The position numbers and the translations under genes are program-made. 36,955 nucleotides of DNA from Phanerodontia chrysosporium (lineage: Eukaryota > Basidiomycota > Agaricomycetes > Polyporales > Phanerochaetaceae), in assembly GCA_001910725.1 (NCBI GenBank), contig MJGA01000095.1, positions 1 through 36,955 of the forward strand, in the 5' to 3' direction. Position 1 is the stretch's first letter. Every line of letters starts with the position of its first letter. Under the pieces are notes generated by a model. That model saw only the letters and a list, made by a program, of their open reading frames with translations. It ran no database searches and had not been told where the DNA came from. Of the stretch, positions 21,999 to 33,335 are shown piece by piece.

Positions 21999-23245
21999 AG
22001 GACACTTGCGACTATCAGTCGGGGTGCGACACGTACGCCAAAAGCTACTGATCGCGGACGATTTTTTTATTCTCTATATCTTGACGTCGTGTTGTTTTTT
22101 TTCTTGCTGTGACGGACTTTGTATGATATCCTCTATTGTGCTACTCAGTTAGGCGGTGCAAGACGAATGGAAACTCGAGTATTCTGGGGACATGGAGGAC
22201 GGATGCATACATTGTCAAGCTCGACTCAGGAAAGAAGCTGAAGGATGTCGAAAGGAAAGTATGTCTTGCTTACCTGCAGTAAGCTCGTGGATAACAAACG
22301 CTTTGAAGCCGGTTTCGGTTTCAAGATAGCTCTTGAGCTGACGTAAGCAGAAAATATACACTTTCTACTTACGCTCTTTCTTACTCTTGTACGAAGCGTC
22401 TTCGACCACTACCTCGGAGGCTTGCAATGCGTCGACAGCTCATGCACACCCTATTATCTCCTACCTTCCCGCGAGAGACTTTTTGCGCTCTCTCGCAGAT
22501 ACCGTAACCCGACTTGCCGCGCATGCATTTCCAAACGCGGCTCGGCCCATAACTGTGACGCGCTGCCCATGCAATTGCTCCTCCGAACCCTACGTCGGTG
22601 CCGCGATTCCCCTGCGCGAACTGCGATGCCGCAACGTCCAACGGGTGTTCGGTGCAGCGGAGAACGCGTCGTGACGCGCATATAGCCAGGGAAAGAGGTC
22701 GGAGCGCGCGTCCTCTGCAGGTGAGTCGGCCTGCTGGCCAACTCCGCAATATACCCGCGTCTCATGCAGCTGTTTGCTGTTGTCCCGAGGCCGTGCAATG
22801 TCTGCATGGGCGGCGAGTGGGAGCGACCGGTCGTGCTGGCATTCGCTTGCCCGCATGGCGCAGGCGGTACGCCTGAGCCGTGAGCACGATTGGAGGGCGG
22901 TGTGCCCTGTGGAAGAGCAGCGCCTTGCAGTCCGGCTCCGGACGCCTTCTCATCGCGACTTCGAGCGTGTCCCGCACCACGGACGCTCCAATCGTCGAGA
23001 TATCGCGGTGCGCGCTGCTGCCGGATGTCGGGCGCGGGAGGAGGCTTGCCCCTCAACCTTCGAAGGAGGCGGTGTGGTCGTATCTCAGGGGGCCATGGCA
23101 ATACTGGCAGACACTCGCTCTCGGCGACCAAAGATGCATCAAAGCGTTTAGTGCCTGCGCACCGACGCGCGCAGTGGCTGTCCCGGGGGTCGTCGTTCAA
23201 GGTCTGGCGTATATATGCTTCTCGGACGGCATCTTCGGCAGCCAC
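21999..23245. other. Intergenic, upstream of relic block
   Basis: Contains the NmrA-like gene 3' region, then about 1 kb in which many overlapping ORFs run on both strands because of high GC. None resembles a known family. TATATAT at 23210-23216 precedes the relic described next. Confidence 0.4.
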
Positions 23246-23372
23246 ATGCAACGCAATGCAGCTACCAACGTCTGCATCCTCTCTGCCTTGCGGTCTCGCG
23301 CACGTCCAGGCCTCCGGGGAGCACTCATTCCTGCCTCAGAGAAGGCTGCGGTCCACGCGGACATCGTCGATG
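23246..23372 (+). pseudogene. Relic first exon of a third VIT/VWA gene
   Basis: From ATG 23246 the read starts MQ and ends EKAAVHADIVDG, matching the end of exon 1 of gene B (HAEVHADVIDG) and gene A (RADVHAEVVDG). It spans 127 nt (42 codons plus one base) against 124 nt (41 codons plus one base) in gene B, so the splice phase is the same. A TATATAT stands 30-36 nt upstream. The donor after GATG is gaacgc instead of gtgagt, so the splice site is lost, and no VIT exon 2 follows. This is an isolated exon left from a duplication. Confidence 0.65.
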
Positions 23373-23413
23373 GAACGCCATCATTCTTGGCCTGCCTTCT
23401 TCATGCGTCTTCA

Positions 23414-23451
23414 GTAGCAGTGGACCGACAGCCGGTCGTTCTGACGTCGTG
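23414..23451 (-). pseudogene. Fragment of an ABC-transporter exon start
   Basis: On the minus strand a cag acceptor (23441-23443) is followed by 27 nt coding for NDRLSVHCY, matching the start of exon 9 of the neighbouring ABC gene (NDRLSVHFY at 24521). Identity is 23/27, and three of the four differences are synonymous, which suggests descent from a coding exon. Similarity extends a few bases into the intron side and ends after the Tyr codon. Confidence 0.5.
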
Positions 23452-23648
23452 GACACGATTTGTTAATGCATGACGGTGACAAAAGGCAGAGTGATGGTGT
23501 GTGCGACATAAGATCTACCGTCCTAGGCAGGAGTACATAATACCGGTATATGGGTGCAGATGGGAAGCTGTGGTCCGTTTCCAAGGGCTGATATGACCGT
23601 GATAGGGATGTAGCCTGTACGAACTCAGGGGTCCAGCAGGTGAGCAGA

Positions 23649-26183
23649 TTACCGCTTCTTGAGAGAGAGCACGACGTAGAGCATGATGCGATAGACGAGC
23701 GCGATGATCAGCAAGATGCACGCATACAGCTTGAAGTCGATCCCGCGGATGTCGAGAGACTGTGACGCCTGTCAAGATCTGGGCCCACCAGCGCAAGTGG
23801 TCATGCACACACCTGAAGCACATCATCGCCTGCGAGCGCGCACTCGCCCTGAGCGACGAGTGAGCTCGGGTACTCGCAGAAGCATCCACCGTCGGCCGTT
23901 GGCGCGCACGCGAGCACGAGCCCGTGCAGGTCGTTCCATACAAGCAGCTCAAACGCATATGTCTGGTAGTCAATCCAATGCGCCCAGTAGTACCAGAACC
24001 GCGGGAGGTCCACCGCGCGGATGAAGTACCCGCCGACGGACTGGTGGCAACTGTTAGGCGACAGCACAAAGAGAGGCACAAAGGCAGGGAACGCACCATC
24101 CAGAAACCGTTCATAAACGATGCTACAGAGAGTGCTGCGACAAAGATTGGCAGCGCTGCGGCAACGACTGCAGACTGGAGACCTGCATCAGACATGTTCT
24201 CCATGAGCAGCGTCACCGACGAACCTGCGACTCCGCCGTGTACACTGCAAGGAAAAGCACGCCGAGGAAGCGGAAGAAGGCGGTTGCGCCGGGGTGCAGG
24301 CCGATGCTCCAATAGCAGAGGACCGCAAACAGAAGCGTGCACGCGAAGAGGTACGGTAGCGTCGCGATCGCACCGGCGAGCACGTACGCGCCGGGCCCGT
24401 ACAGCCCGTTCATCCGCTCGCGCACGAACACTTGCCGCTCCTCGAGGAACGCCGGGATGCCGGCGACGGACATGAACCCGAGGAAGGCGACGGCGTAGAA
24501 GTGCACTGACAGCCTGTCGTTCTGGCGTCGTGAGCGGCAGTGGTTAGGTGTGCGACCAAGCAAAAGACGAGGGACCCGGACGAACCACTTTGGCGGACGT
24601 CTGCGCGAGGTTTACCCAGATTGTCGCAAGCATCACGCCCATGCCGACTGCCACCGTCTGAAGTGAGCATTCCACAGCTCACGGAGATTGGTCGAACACC
24701 CACGATACATCCCGACGCGCACGCCATACGCGAGCAAATTTCTGCTGTAATTGAGCATGTTCCTCTCCACAAGTATCCCCGTGCGCCTTGCATCGCGCGC
24801 AAGCGCGTCCAGGATCCCGGTGCGCATCGCCGCGGTGCGGCTCACTCTTGCAGTGCTGCTCGCGCGCTCCGTAAGAGTCTCGTGCTCGTCCTTCTCCTGC
24901 GGCGGCGCGAGCCCGTGTGCTTGGGCATACGTCGCCCACCGCTTCGCGAGTTCGGACACGCGTGCCTCGCTCGCCGCGGCGTCCGCCATGAAGTCTGTGT
25001 TGAAGAGATCCAGAGCATGGTCTGCGGGTTTGCGTGTACCGGCACGGGGCGCCCGAGCCCATCTGCGAGATACGCTGCGAGGCGGTCTGCATGGGAAACC
25101 AGTGCGTGAGCTTCGGAAGCGCGCGGGATCATGGAGGCACTCGACGTACCGGTTGGGCCAAAGTACATCGTCCTGCCGCGCGCGAGCAGCAAAAGCTTGT
25201 CGAAGAGCGCGAACGTCTCCCAGTTTGGTTGGTGGATGCTCGCCACGATGAGGATCCCGTGTCTCCGTGCGACGTTCCTGACTGTCAATCGACGGAGCTA
25301 TCAGTGCCGAAATGAATCCGATTCTACCGGGAGAGTAACGCACTCGCCGACAGTACCTCGCGGCTCGTCCGGCTGTCGAGCCCGCTTGTGGGCTCGTCGA
25401 GCAGGAGGATGCGCGGCATCGTCACGAGCGCAGCGCCGAGCGTCGTGCGGCGCCGCTGGCCGCCAGAGATACCGCGCTGGACGGCGTTTCCGATGCGGTG
25501 ATGTTGCACCTCCGCGAGCCCTAGATCCGCAATCACGTCCGCGACGCGCGTGGCGATCGTTTCTGCGGGAGTCGACGGGTCGAGGCTGCGTGGGTCGTCA
25601 GCACGAGGCGCCGTCCGCTCTGGGCACGAGAAGGCCCGAAGAAAGCGCGCACCTCAACCGCGCAGCGAAGCGGATCGTCTCGCGCACAGTGAGCACGCCC
25701 AGGAGCGCGTCGCTCTGCTCGACGTACGCCGCGAGCGCGCTCATGTCCGCGCCTGTATCGCCGTTCACGGTCACCTACCGGGGCGCCGCGTCAGCACATC
25801 ATCACCGGCGGTCAAGCCCCACACGGGCGGTGTCGCACTTGGCCTGATGTCGCGCTAGTGCGCTTAGATAGAATATCGAGGAGAGACGTCTTGCCTGCGC
25901 CCGAAGGCCCCATGACTAGAGCGACCCCACGGTTGAGCAGCTTGCGTAAGGACGAACGAGCGAGAGACGGGGACGTACTGGCCAGCATCTCGCCAGACTC
26001 GACGCTGCCGCTGAGGTCCTGCAGTATCGCAGTCGGCTTGACGGAGAAGGAGATGTTCTCCCACTCAAGCACCAGACGCTCATGGGGCTTCTGGCTCTAC
26101 AGAATGTCCGGCGACGTTAGCACTGAATACGACGTCGGGCAGGTTGACCAACGCACCTCGAGGTCGTCGCTGGAGCCCTGCAT
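23649..26183 (-). CDS. ABCG-type half ABC transporter, one apparent frameshift
   Basis: About 625 residues from twelve exons: 26157-26183, 25979-26096, 25839-25915, 25653-25774, 25344-25585, 25150-25281, 24704-25086, 24586-24647, 24225-24521, 24097-24174, 23813-24040, 23649-23759. The nucleotide-binding domain comes first: Walker A GPSGAGKTS, signature ISGGQRRR, Walker B ILLLDEPTSGLD, H-loop region ASIHQPNWE. The membrane domain follows with several helices and ends LSLKKR. This NBD-TMD order and length fit the ABCG (White) half-transporter class, which dimerises and exports lipophilic compounds. Exon 24704-25086 is one base short: near 25027 the read changes frame between VHANP and ADHALDLFNTDF, as if one C of a C-run were missing. 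All other joins close. Introns 26097-26156 and 24522-24585 contain good branch sites (TGCTAAC, CCTAACC). Substrate unknown. Confidence 0.87.
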
Positions 26184-28432
26184 GGTGGTGGTCTGCGGTC
26201 AAGAGGAAGTATGGCGTTGGCATGGACGCGCCTGTCGCTTTGAGACAATACAGCGGCGGCCGCGGGGAGTGATGCATCATACCGTGGACCCCACCGCACG
26301 CAGGATGCTCGCAAGTGACCGGGATTGGAGAAGATGCAAGCCTGAGCATGTGCCGCTTGGCGTTAGAACGCAATTACAGCACAGCCGCGGTGTTAGCGTC
26401 TCGGACGACTTCAGAATGGGGTTGCTGAGAGGTCCTAGTAAATCCTAGTGAGGCATTCCAAATGTTTCCTTTTTGGGCCGATGTTCACAAGGCTGGCGCG
26501 TCACGTGCCCGCAGCATCCGGAAGCGAAGCCACGCGGGGGATTCGCAAGCTCGCACGCAGCAGGGAAGCGGCGGATAGCCTCAACGGCAGAGTCCTAGGA
26601 CAGTCCTCCCGACTCACAAGGAGGCTGTCAAGCATTCATTAATAACGCAAGGTTTACGGCCGATCATCGTTTCCCGCAATGGTGGAGGACAAACCAGGAT
26701 ACGAGTAGGGCGGGCAGCATGGAACACAGCCTGGCGGGTGAGAAACCGCGGGGCTAGCAGCGAGGCAGCAGCATTGGAAGACGAGGCTCTGCCATCCGTA
26801 TCCCTCTGTTTGGTCGGTGGCAAAAGTGCCGCGGCGCAAAGGGCAGAGAGCCATGACGCGCGCAGCACGAGGGGCTCGGGCATGTGTCGTGCGGTAGCCT
26901 GTTGGCGATGGATACGAAGAAGTCGTCGGCCGAAGTCCGCTGGGTTCCTGGCGCGGCGGCCACAAGCGCTGTTGAAGCCGTGAGCCGAAGTGATCTCACT
27001 CTGTCAATCGGGACAGGATACAACATTGACTCACAAGACAAAGCAGGGCGCAACGAACCTGCACAAGGCAATCGTTGTTCGCCGGGACTACGGCCGGGTG
27101 CAACGAGGCATTTGGAACTAGGGCCTGGTGATGACACGCGCAACGCGGGGGTGAGGGTCCGCCACACCATGTGGGCGCGGAAACCGCACCGTGAGCGAGG
27201 ACACCCTGGACATTACGATCGCCAAGGCCTCGAACAAACGCCACAGGACAGTTCCGGTGCGGTGCTTGCGCCAGCGAACCTGGAGCGCGTGCTCATCATG
27301 GTCGACGCAGCGCCAGCAAGAGACGTCTGGCTTGGAATCCCGAGCTTGGTCGGGCCCCGCTGAGACGCGCAGTCACTAGGACCCTCGTAGAGTCGTGGCT
27401 TCATTCCAAATAGTGGCTTGCTTCGCGATGCACGCGGCACTGCACCCGGGAAAGGGTCTCGTTGCACTTCGATCCTGCTGCGTCGGAGTCCACGAGGCTC
27501 TGAGGTCGCAGTTCAAAGTCTATTATCACCAAACCCCGTTTAATTCGGATGAGCAGCGAATTTGTATTGATCGAGGGGAAGTGAACGTATCTCCGGGAGT
27601 CTGGGCGTGCTCGTGCCGATTTGCACAAGGTTGTATGGGCCCTGGGCCGGCAACAAGGAGATTGTAATCACTACGTAGCTCATCGGTTTCAAAAACTCGT
27701 GCAGGGAGTCCGGCTGGATCCGCGGTTCCCGCTGCCTGTTCAGGCACAGCTGGAAAATTCTATCCGTGTGTAATCAGCACCTTGATTGAACTGGTGAAAA
27801 TTTCTTTACTGAGTCCGAGAGACGCAGAGAATGGTCTGCACAAGCAGGCTTCACGATATTCGCCGAGTCGAACATCCGCAGAGGACTTCCTCTCGAAGAG
27901 ATGGTGAAGGTCGAAAGCAAGGCATGTCGAGCAGAATATGACTTCCATTCTGGGAACCTTCGTGGCGCGGTGATCGCCGAATGTCGATCATGGAAATTAC
28001 GGAGACTAGACAATGCAGACCCTCAATGTTTACTTCGATTCAGATTCTTATAGACAACAAAGACCAGCTAAGTAGCAATGTAGATAATTAAAACATCATC
28101 CTACTGACTACCCTACGAAGCTATCCGAGACCCAGTGATACTACTACAACAAAGCACAGACACACAGAACAGTTGGTTCTACACCGGGTGGGTCGGTTTT
28201 TACTGATACAATAATGCCCCTCGGTCTTGGGGAAAAATAAGCGGGAGGGATGCTACGGAGAAGAAGGCAAAAGTTTGCTATGACCGCACAGTGCCGCAGC
28301 GCACAGCGCAGCCACAGGGGCAGTGCATAAGGCAGTAGAGTGTCCGCGAGGGGCACGAAGCAGAGTCCGACACAGCCACACAGAACAGGGTCCCCAGGGT
28401 TCGTGCGCCAAGAACGCACTCGCTCCGGGGGC
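26184..28432. other. 2.2 kb gene-poor stretch
   Basis: Upstream of the ABC gene and downstream of the unknown-function gene at 28433. Only short ORFs without family resemblance; no tRNA, rRNA or repeat array seen. A decayed gene with many indels could escape inspection here. Confidence 0.4.
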
Positions 28433-29126
28433 TTACGGCCAAGGGTACAGCGAGTATGAAGGCGAAGTGTAGGTCACGGTGCTCGGCGGCGAGGACGGCT
28501 GTGTCGGGTAAGCGTAGCGCGGCCGGTACGCGAGCACGGGCTGGAGGCTCGCCTTCGCGACGTGGTGGATCTCGAGGAGGTACAGGTCCTCGAAGGTGAT
28601 GTAGTTGGGCCCCACGCGCCAGGCCTGGTCATGCGTGTTGAGCGGCGCCATCTCCTGCGCGGAAGAGGGGGTGCACGGTGTTGGCAGGACGGCCCAGGCA
28701 GCAGACGACGGACGGGGGGACGTACTTCGATAAAGTCCTTCACGACCTCCGCGACGTGGATCGCCATCTTCGCGCGCGTGATGCTCTCCTTTTCCCGCGT
28801 CGCGCGCAGCGCATGCTTCTGCTTGCCGAAGGCGACGTAGCCCGGCCACTGCGCAGCGTCAGCGGGCGCGCACGCGGGTGGGGAGCGGACGGGCGACGCA
28901 CCTCGATCCTGTACGTCACCTTCATGCCGAAGCCCTCAAGGAGCCTATCGTCTGCTCGCTGGAGGCTGCCAAAGTTGCGGGCCAGCGCGTCCGCGAGTCG
29001 GATGCCCTTGCGGTCGTTCTGCCAGAACTCTACAATGCCGATCGAGTGCGTGTGGTTCCGCTGGATGTTGGCCGCGTAAGGCCTTTGCGGGATGATGACT
29101 TCGGTGGGATAGGGCGATGATGCCAT
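28433..29126 (-). CDS. Agaricomycete-type protein of unknown function
   Basis: Predicted 189 residues from exons 28902-29126, 28726-28848 and 28433-28654; all phases close and the frame is intact. The read shows RNHTHSIGIVEFW, GIRLADALARNF, WPGY, then SITRAKMAIHVAEVVKDFIE, and later FEDLYLLEIHHVAKASLQPVL. This series of blocks recalls a large family of short proteins often repeated in Polyporales genomes and lacking an assigned function; that recollection is from general familiarity, not a search. No signal peptide or membrane helix is visible, and the last ~25 residues are rich in Ser, Pro and Tyr. The start at 29126 (aacATGGC) is preferred over GTG codons upstream. Confidence 0.75.
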
Positions 29127-30478
29127 GTTCCTGGCGTACTGCTGAACCACAGGAGAGTAACAGTCAGACAGCCGTGCTTATGTACGACTCGGCAGGCACG
29201 TACCACGGAGGGGTAGGGGTAAAGGCTGGACATCCTAGATGAGGCGGGGTCGAAAGTAATTTGCACTGCCGATGCTATCCTGTCCTCACACGAGGCCGAC
29301 TTTATAGTTCTTCGAAAGGTATGGCAGCCCTTTGAGAAACAAGGGCCTCTGAGGCGGTGCAAACGCGCGAGAGTATGAAGACACACGCCCAGAAGACGGC
29401 GCAAGGCCAGGCGGCGGCTCATTCGTCTAGCCAGTGACAGGTCGCATCTTCGGACCAGCACCCGTCGGAGGCCGCCGTCTCTGCGACCGCAGCGCACCCG
29501 TTCCGATGAGGGGAGGACATGTCATTGTCTAGGGTCCTCTGCATGCTGAGGGACGGTTCGGAGCCACCCTGCGCGTGGCCGCGAGCACGCAGTGCAATCT
29601 CGCACAGCCCACTAGCGCCCGAAAAAACGAGTAGGTTTAAGGACAATTCGGCTAGGGCCGTGAGAACGCGCGACTCGACACGAGCACTGCTGTGCGCTCA
29701 CGGAGCGACCTCGGATGTGCAACTCGACACCGCGTACGTCGACGAGGTCGCGCGCCCGGGGGCCATGGGCCTCCGAGGGATGTGGCTGATGCGCCAGCGC
29801 GGGCGAACGGAGTGCGACGTCGGAGGCGGTAAGTATCACAAAAAGGGAGCGGAGGCGATCGGCAGGGTGATCCGCAATTACCCAGCAGTCGTGCACAGCC
29901 GCGTCGATGACGATCGCAGTGCCTGAGCCCATGGCGTCCGCGTGGCTGGGCGATGACTGGAGGCACCGGTACGCCTACACGCCCTTGTAAGCTGGCATAA
30001 AGGCATGCGCATGTGAACATAGCCCTTTGTGTTCAATGAAACGCGCTGAACCTTGCGGCCTACACGCGCATCCTATGGAACGCTCTCCAGCGATGTTCGC
30101 GGAGAACGCGTTACCCCCACGATGTGAAGACAGAAGGCAATCCTAGAAGACTCGAGCCGTCAGCGCCACGAGCTGCGCACTTTAGACAATACTGGACGTA
30201 CGGTGTGTGCGCAGTGGCGCATCGCGTCGGATGCTAACAGACACCGATGCGGGTGCCGCACACAGCGGCAGAGGCAAGTGAGAAAATGATAGATGCGAGC
30301 TCAAGTGAAAGCAGAGCCCGCACTGTGCGGGCGTGCAAGCGACTGAAGGGGCCCAACGGTGTCGAGACGCGCAACGACGGACAAGGGCGGGAACTGTGTC
30401 GATCAGTCATGTATCATATTTCCAGCAGACACAGCTACGCCGTCGAAGATTCGTCCCTGGTGCAAGTACCAGCGGGCA
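29127..30478. other. Intergenic, 1.35 kb
   Basis: Contains the upstream region of the gene ending at 28433 and the 3' side of GWT1. ORFs such as 29519-29926 (+) have no recognisable features. Nothing else supported. Confidence 0.4.
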
Positions 30479-32517
30479 TCAGAATCGCCAAAGCTTTCGG
30501 TTCCGCGCCGCCCACGCCACTGCGCACACCGCGGCGGAGTAACCAGTGAGAATGGCCAATGCCCAGCCGCTGGAGGTGTGAATAGTCGGAATGCTGAGGT
30601 TTACTAGGCCCGTCATGACGTTGGCCTATCGGATAGGAGGATCAGTCATTGATTTCGGCAGTCTCGGGGCAAGGCACAGCAGGGGACGTCACCTACCACG
30701 AGGAAGAACACTAGACCATTACGATTGACAGCTTCGAGGAGAACGGGCGCGCCGGGGGTACCTCGACCTTCTGTGCGGTCGCGGCTGAGGAGCACCGTGT
30801 CCGGTTGAACTTTCAGCTTAGATGTGGGCGAGTACACGGACTTCGACAGCGGAGACGGGAAGAAGATCAGGTCCAGGAGAAGATAGCCCAGCAGGAACGT
30901 CGTGTTGAATGCTGCGACCCAAATTACATACCGCAGATTGACCTGCGCCGGACAAGTCAGGACTTCCGCCGCCGAAGAGAGTGGATCACGTACCACGCGG
31001 CGAGAGATGCCCCCACCGACGTCTAGCCATCCTAGAACGCCGAGCATGGTCCACCAGAGGACGGCATATGAACAGAGTTCCGTTGCTGTCTTGTCGTTTT
31101 CCCGGCGATTTGGAATCCGTGGGGTAGACTTCCTGCTCGGCGTGTCATCATCGCTTTCCGAGTCCGACCGGTGTATATGTTCCAGGGTGCCCTGGCGCAA
31201 TTGCTGCTGCATTCTACGGAAGAAAGAGGGCGATGACGGCAGAATGACAGTGCCTGCCGATAGACCGAGTAGATGGAGCGCTAGGTAACCTACGTGCGGG
31301 CTCAGCCGAATTCCATAACAAAAGAAAAATTTGGAATAACTCACCAACCAGGGAGACTATTCCCTCTTTGTTTGCACTAATCAGCGACTCTCGCGGAGCA
31401 TCCAAGACGTAGGCCATGAGACCTCCAGAGGACAAGGCAAACTGATGAACTTGAGACTCCCGAGTCAGCCTTCAGTGACTCGACGGAGCGCATGTACTGC
31501 CATACCAATCGCTAGCAGCACCCCTAGTGCCGATATAGGCATGTAGATAATGACCGGATGCAGCAGAACCTGGAGCACCGGAATGACGGCCAAAGTAAGG
31601 AAGAAGTTCCAGTGTCTACCGTACTCTGTCTCATGCTCCTGTATATGCGTTGGTCAAACGCAGGAGGTGAAGGAGTGAGGTGCATACAGGATACTGCGTG
31701 CCCTTGACGGACAATGTTCTTAGTAGGCCTAGGATCAGAAGTGGGAAGCATTTGCGAATTGCAACCGCGACCTTCGCGAATACGGGCGTCTTCAGATGGG
31801 CAGGGTTCTTGATGAGCGGGATGGCAGATACGATGCCTTGGGAAAAGATGAACGATCCGACCCCATGTCCATCTACGAACCGTCAGTAAGGTCAAGCGTT
31901 TCATTAGAGAACTCACAAGCGATGCACCAAACGTCTCACACTTCGCCAGAACGCGTGGAAAGACGGGGAAGTCGACCGCCAGGATGCAGATGGCTGTGAG
32001 GAGGAGCATGTGGGCTCGATATGTTGTAAGAGCCGCGAGAGGCGGTATAGTTGAGTCTGCTTGTGGATGCGACTCATGAGCAGCACTGTCCGTGGCAATT
32101 GCTTTCCTGACTGGCGACGATCTCCGACTGCCGTGGCGGCTGCTAGTGCCAAGCGTCGATGGCAGAGGGGTTCCGGCCTCGCGTGGGGCACAAGCAGCAA
32201 CACCGACGTAGGAAGCAACAGCAGAAGGAGCAGATACGTCGGAGTGAGAGCAAATATCGTTACAGACAACAGCAAGGGGATGACTAGAACCGAGAAATCC
32301 ATGACGAAGTTGGTACTCCTGTGCGGCGGCAGTCTGGTACGAAGGGCCGAGTGTAAGGCTATGGATGCCTTCCGGATATCAGCACTACGCTGAGTACACG
32401 TAGTAACATGCCATCTACCAGCGCAGCAAGTGATACCATATTGACATGGCCGACCGAGGAGCCAGTCGCTCCAGAAACGAATGCTTCCTTCAAAGTCTTG
32501 TAGTCGTTTCCGTTCAT
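30479..32517 (-). CDS. GWT1: Gwt1/PIG-W inositol acyltransferase of GPI anchor synthesis, frame interrupted
   Basis: ER multi-spanning enzyme that acylates the inositol of GlcN-PI during GPI-anchor assembly; essential for fungal cell-wall mannoproteins. Exons (minus strand): 32419-32517, 31917-32368, 31688-31872, 31345-31638, 30994-31289, 30697-30942, 30479-30625, giving about 573 residues if the frame is continuous. Diagnostic blocks: N-terminal [16 protein letters not shown], then [19 protein letters not shown], the MDxGVGSF region, [33 protein letters not shown]-like, and NGLVFFL near the end. Many hydrophobic helices. Three exons are each one base short: near 32186 (C-run in the coding strand), near 31862 (G-run) and near 31469 (G pair). 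Because the gene is normally single-copy and essential, sequence error is at least as likely as pseudogenisation. Intron 30943-30993 is 51 nt and open in frame. Confidence 0.88.
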
Positions 32518-33335
32518 GTTGCTCGGAGAGCCTTTGGGCCAGGAAGCGGGTGGGTTGCCACAAAATTCAGTATGTTGAGCGAGCCACGACGCGGTAATGA
32601 ACGTGTAATGTGATGGAGAATGAGAATAGGGCGACAGAGATTGTGGCGAGGATGAAGTCGAGTACGCAGAGTCGCGTCAGGTCGTACGTCACGTGACTTT
32701 ACTAAAACAGAAAAAGATGCCACGTTGGCGAATTGAACATGCCCCGCTCCTCTTCGCGCTATACCGTTGCTCTATGGCGTTTCTGTCTCCCGCGAGTGCC
32801 CCCACCGCCAACAACGTCAATCGAAGGCAAGACCCCTTCACCACCGTACATGAGTCTCCTGCCAGAATAAACCGCGAACACCTCAACACTCGTTATACGC
32901 ACGCTCTCGTTTGCTTTCGACCAAGCCCCACCATCAACTTGAGGGTCAAGCTGGAAGCAAGCTAGCCCATGTTTTTGACGTTTGCTCGCAGGTCCGGTAG
33001 TCCCTGGTATGCTGACGGTGAGTGTTTCTTTCCCCCAGGGATTGAACATATTAATGCATATGGTCCAATCAGCAGGCTCCCGACATCATCAGTTCCTACG
33101 GCAATGACGGTCCGAGAAAGTGATAAATCAGTGCCCATGACCGGTTATCTCATGTGCACAGAGTTATACACATGAGGTGCACGAGACTCCGTCAGATGCA
33201 GACCATAGTTTCTCGTCTAGATAAGTAGGTTGGTAAGGCCATCTTTTCCGATACGATAACAAGGTCTGTCTGCAACGACAAGGTGGGTCTAGTAAGCCTC
33301 CGTTCCACCTCCCTACACTCATACCATTCGTCAGG
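32518..33335. other. Divergent promoter region between GWT1 and the permease
   Basis: About 0.8 kb between two divergently transcribed genes. ORFs at 32693-32965 (+) and 32759-33049 (-) overlap each other and resemble nothing known. No confident regulatory motif identified. Confidence 0.45.

Noticed and set aside
22381..23245. Long overlapping ORFs on both strands in 22.4-23.2 kb
   Set aside because: They overlap in several frames, as expected in stop-poor GC-rich DNA, and none shows a known motif apart from the VIT relic that follows.
24041..24096. Apparent frameshift before SVGGYFIRAV in the ABC gene
   Set aside because: Using the second acceptor (ttgccaccag) instead of the first (cctaacag) restores the frame.
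24175..24224. Apparent frameshift in the ABC gene after AESQ
   Set aside because: A 50-nt intron from gttcgt to ctccag joins AESQ to SAVVAAALP in phase, as the family requires; no indel needed.
32709..32780. Possible tRNA-like segment on the minus strand followed by a T-run
   Set aside because: A- and B-box matches are partial and neither the acceptor stem nor the T-stem pairs properly.
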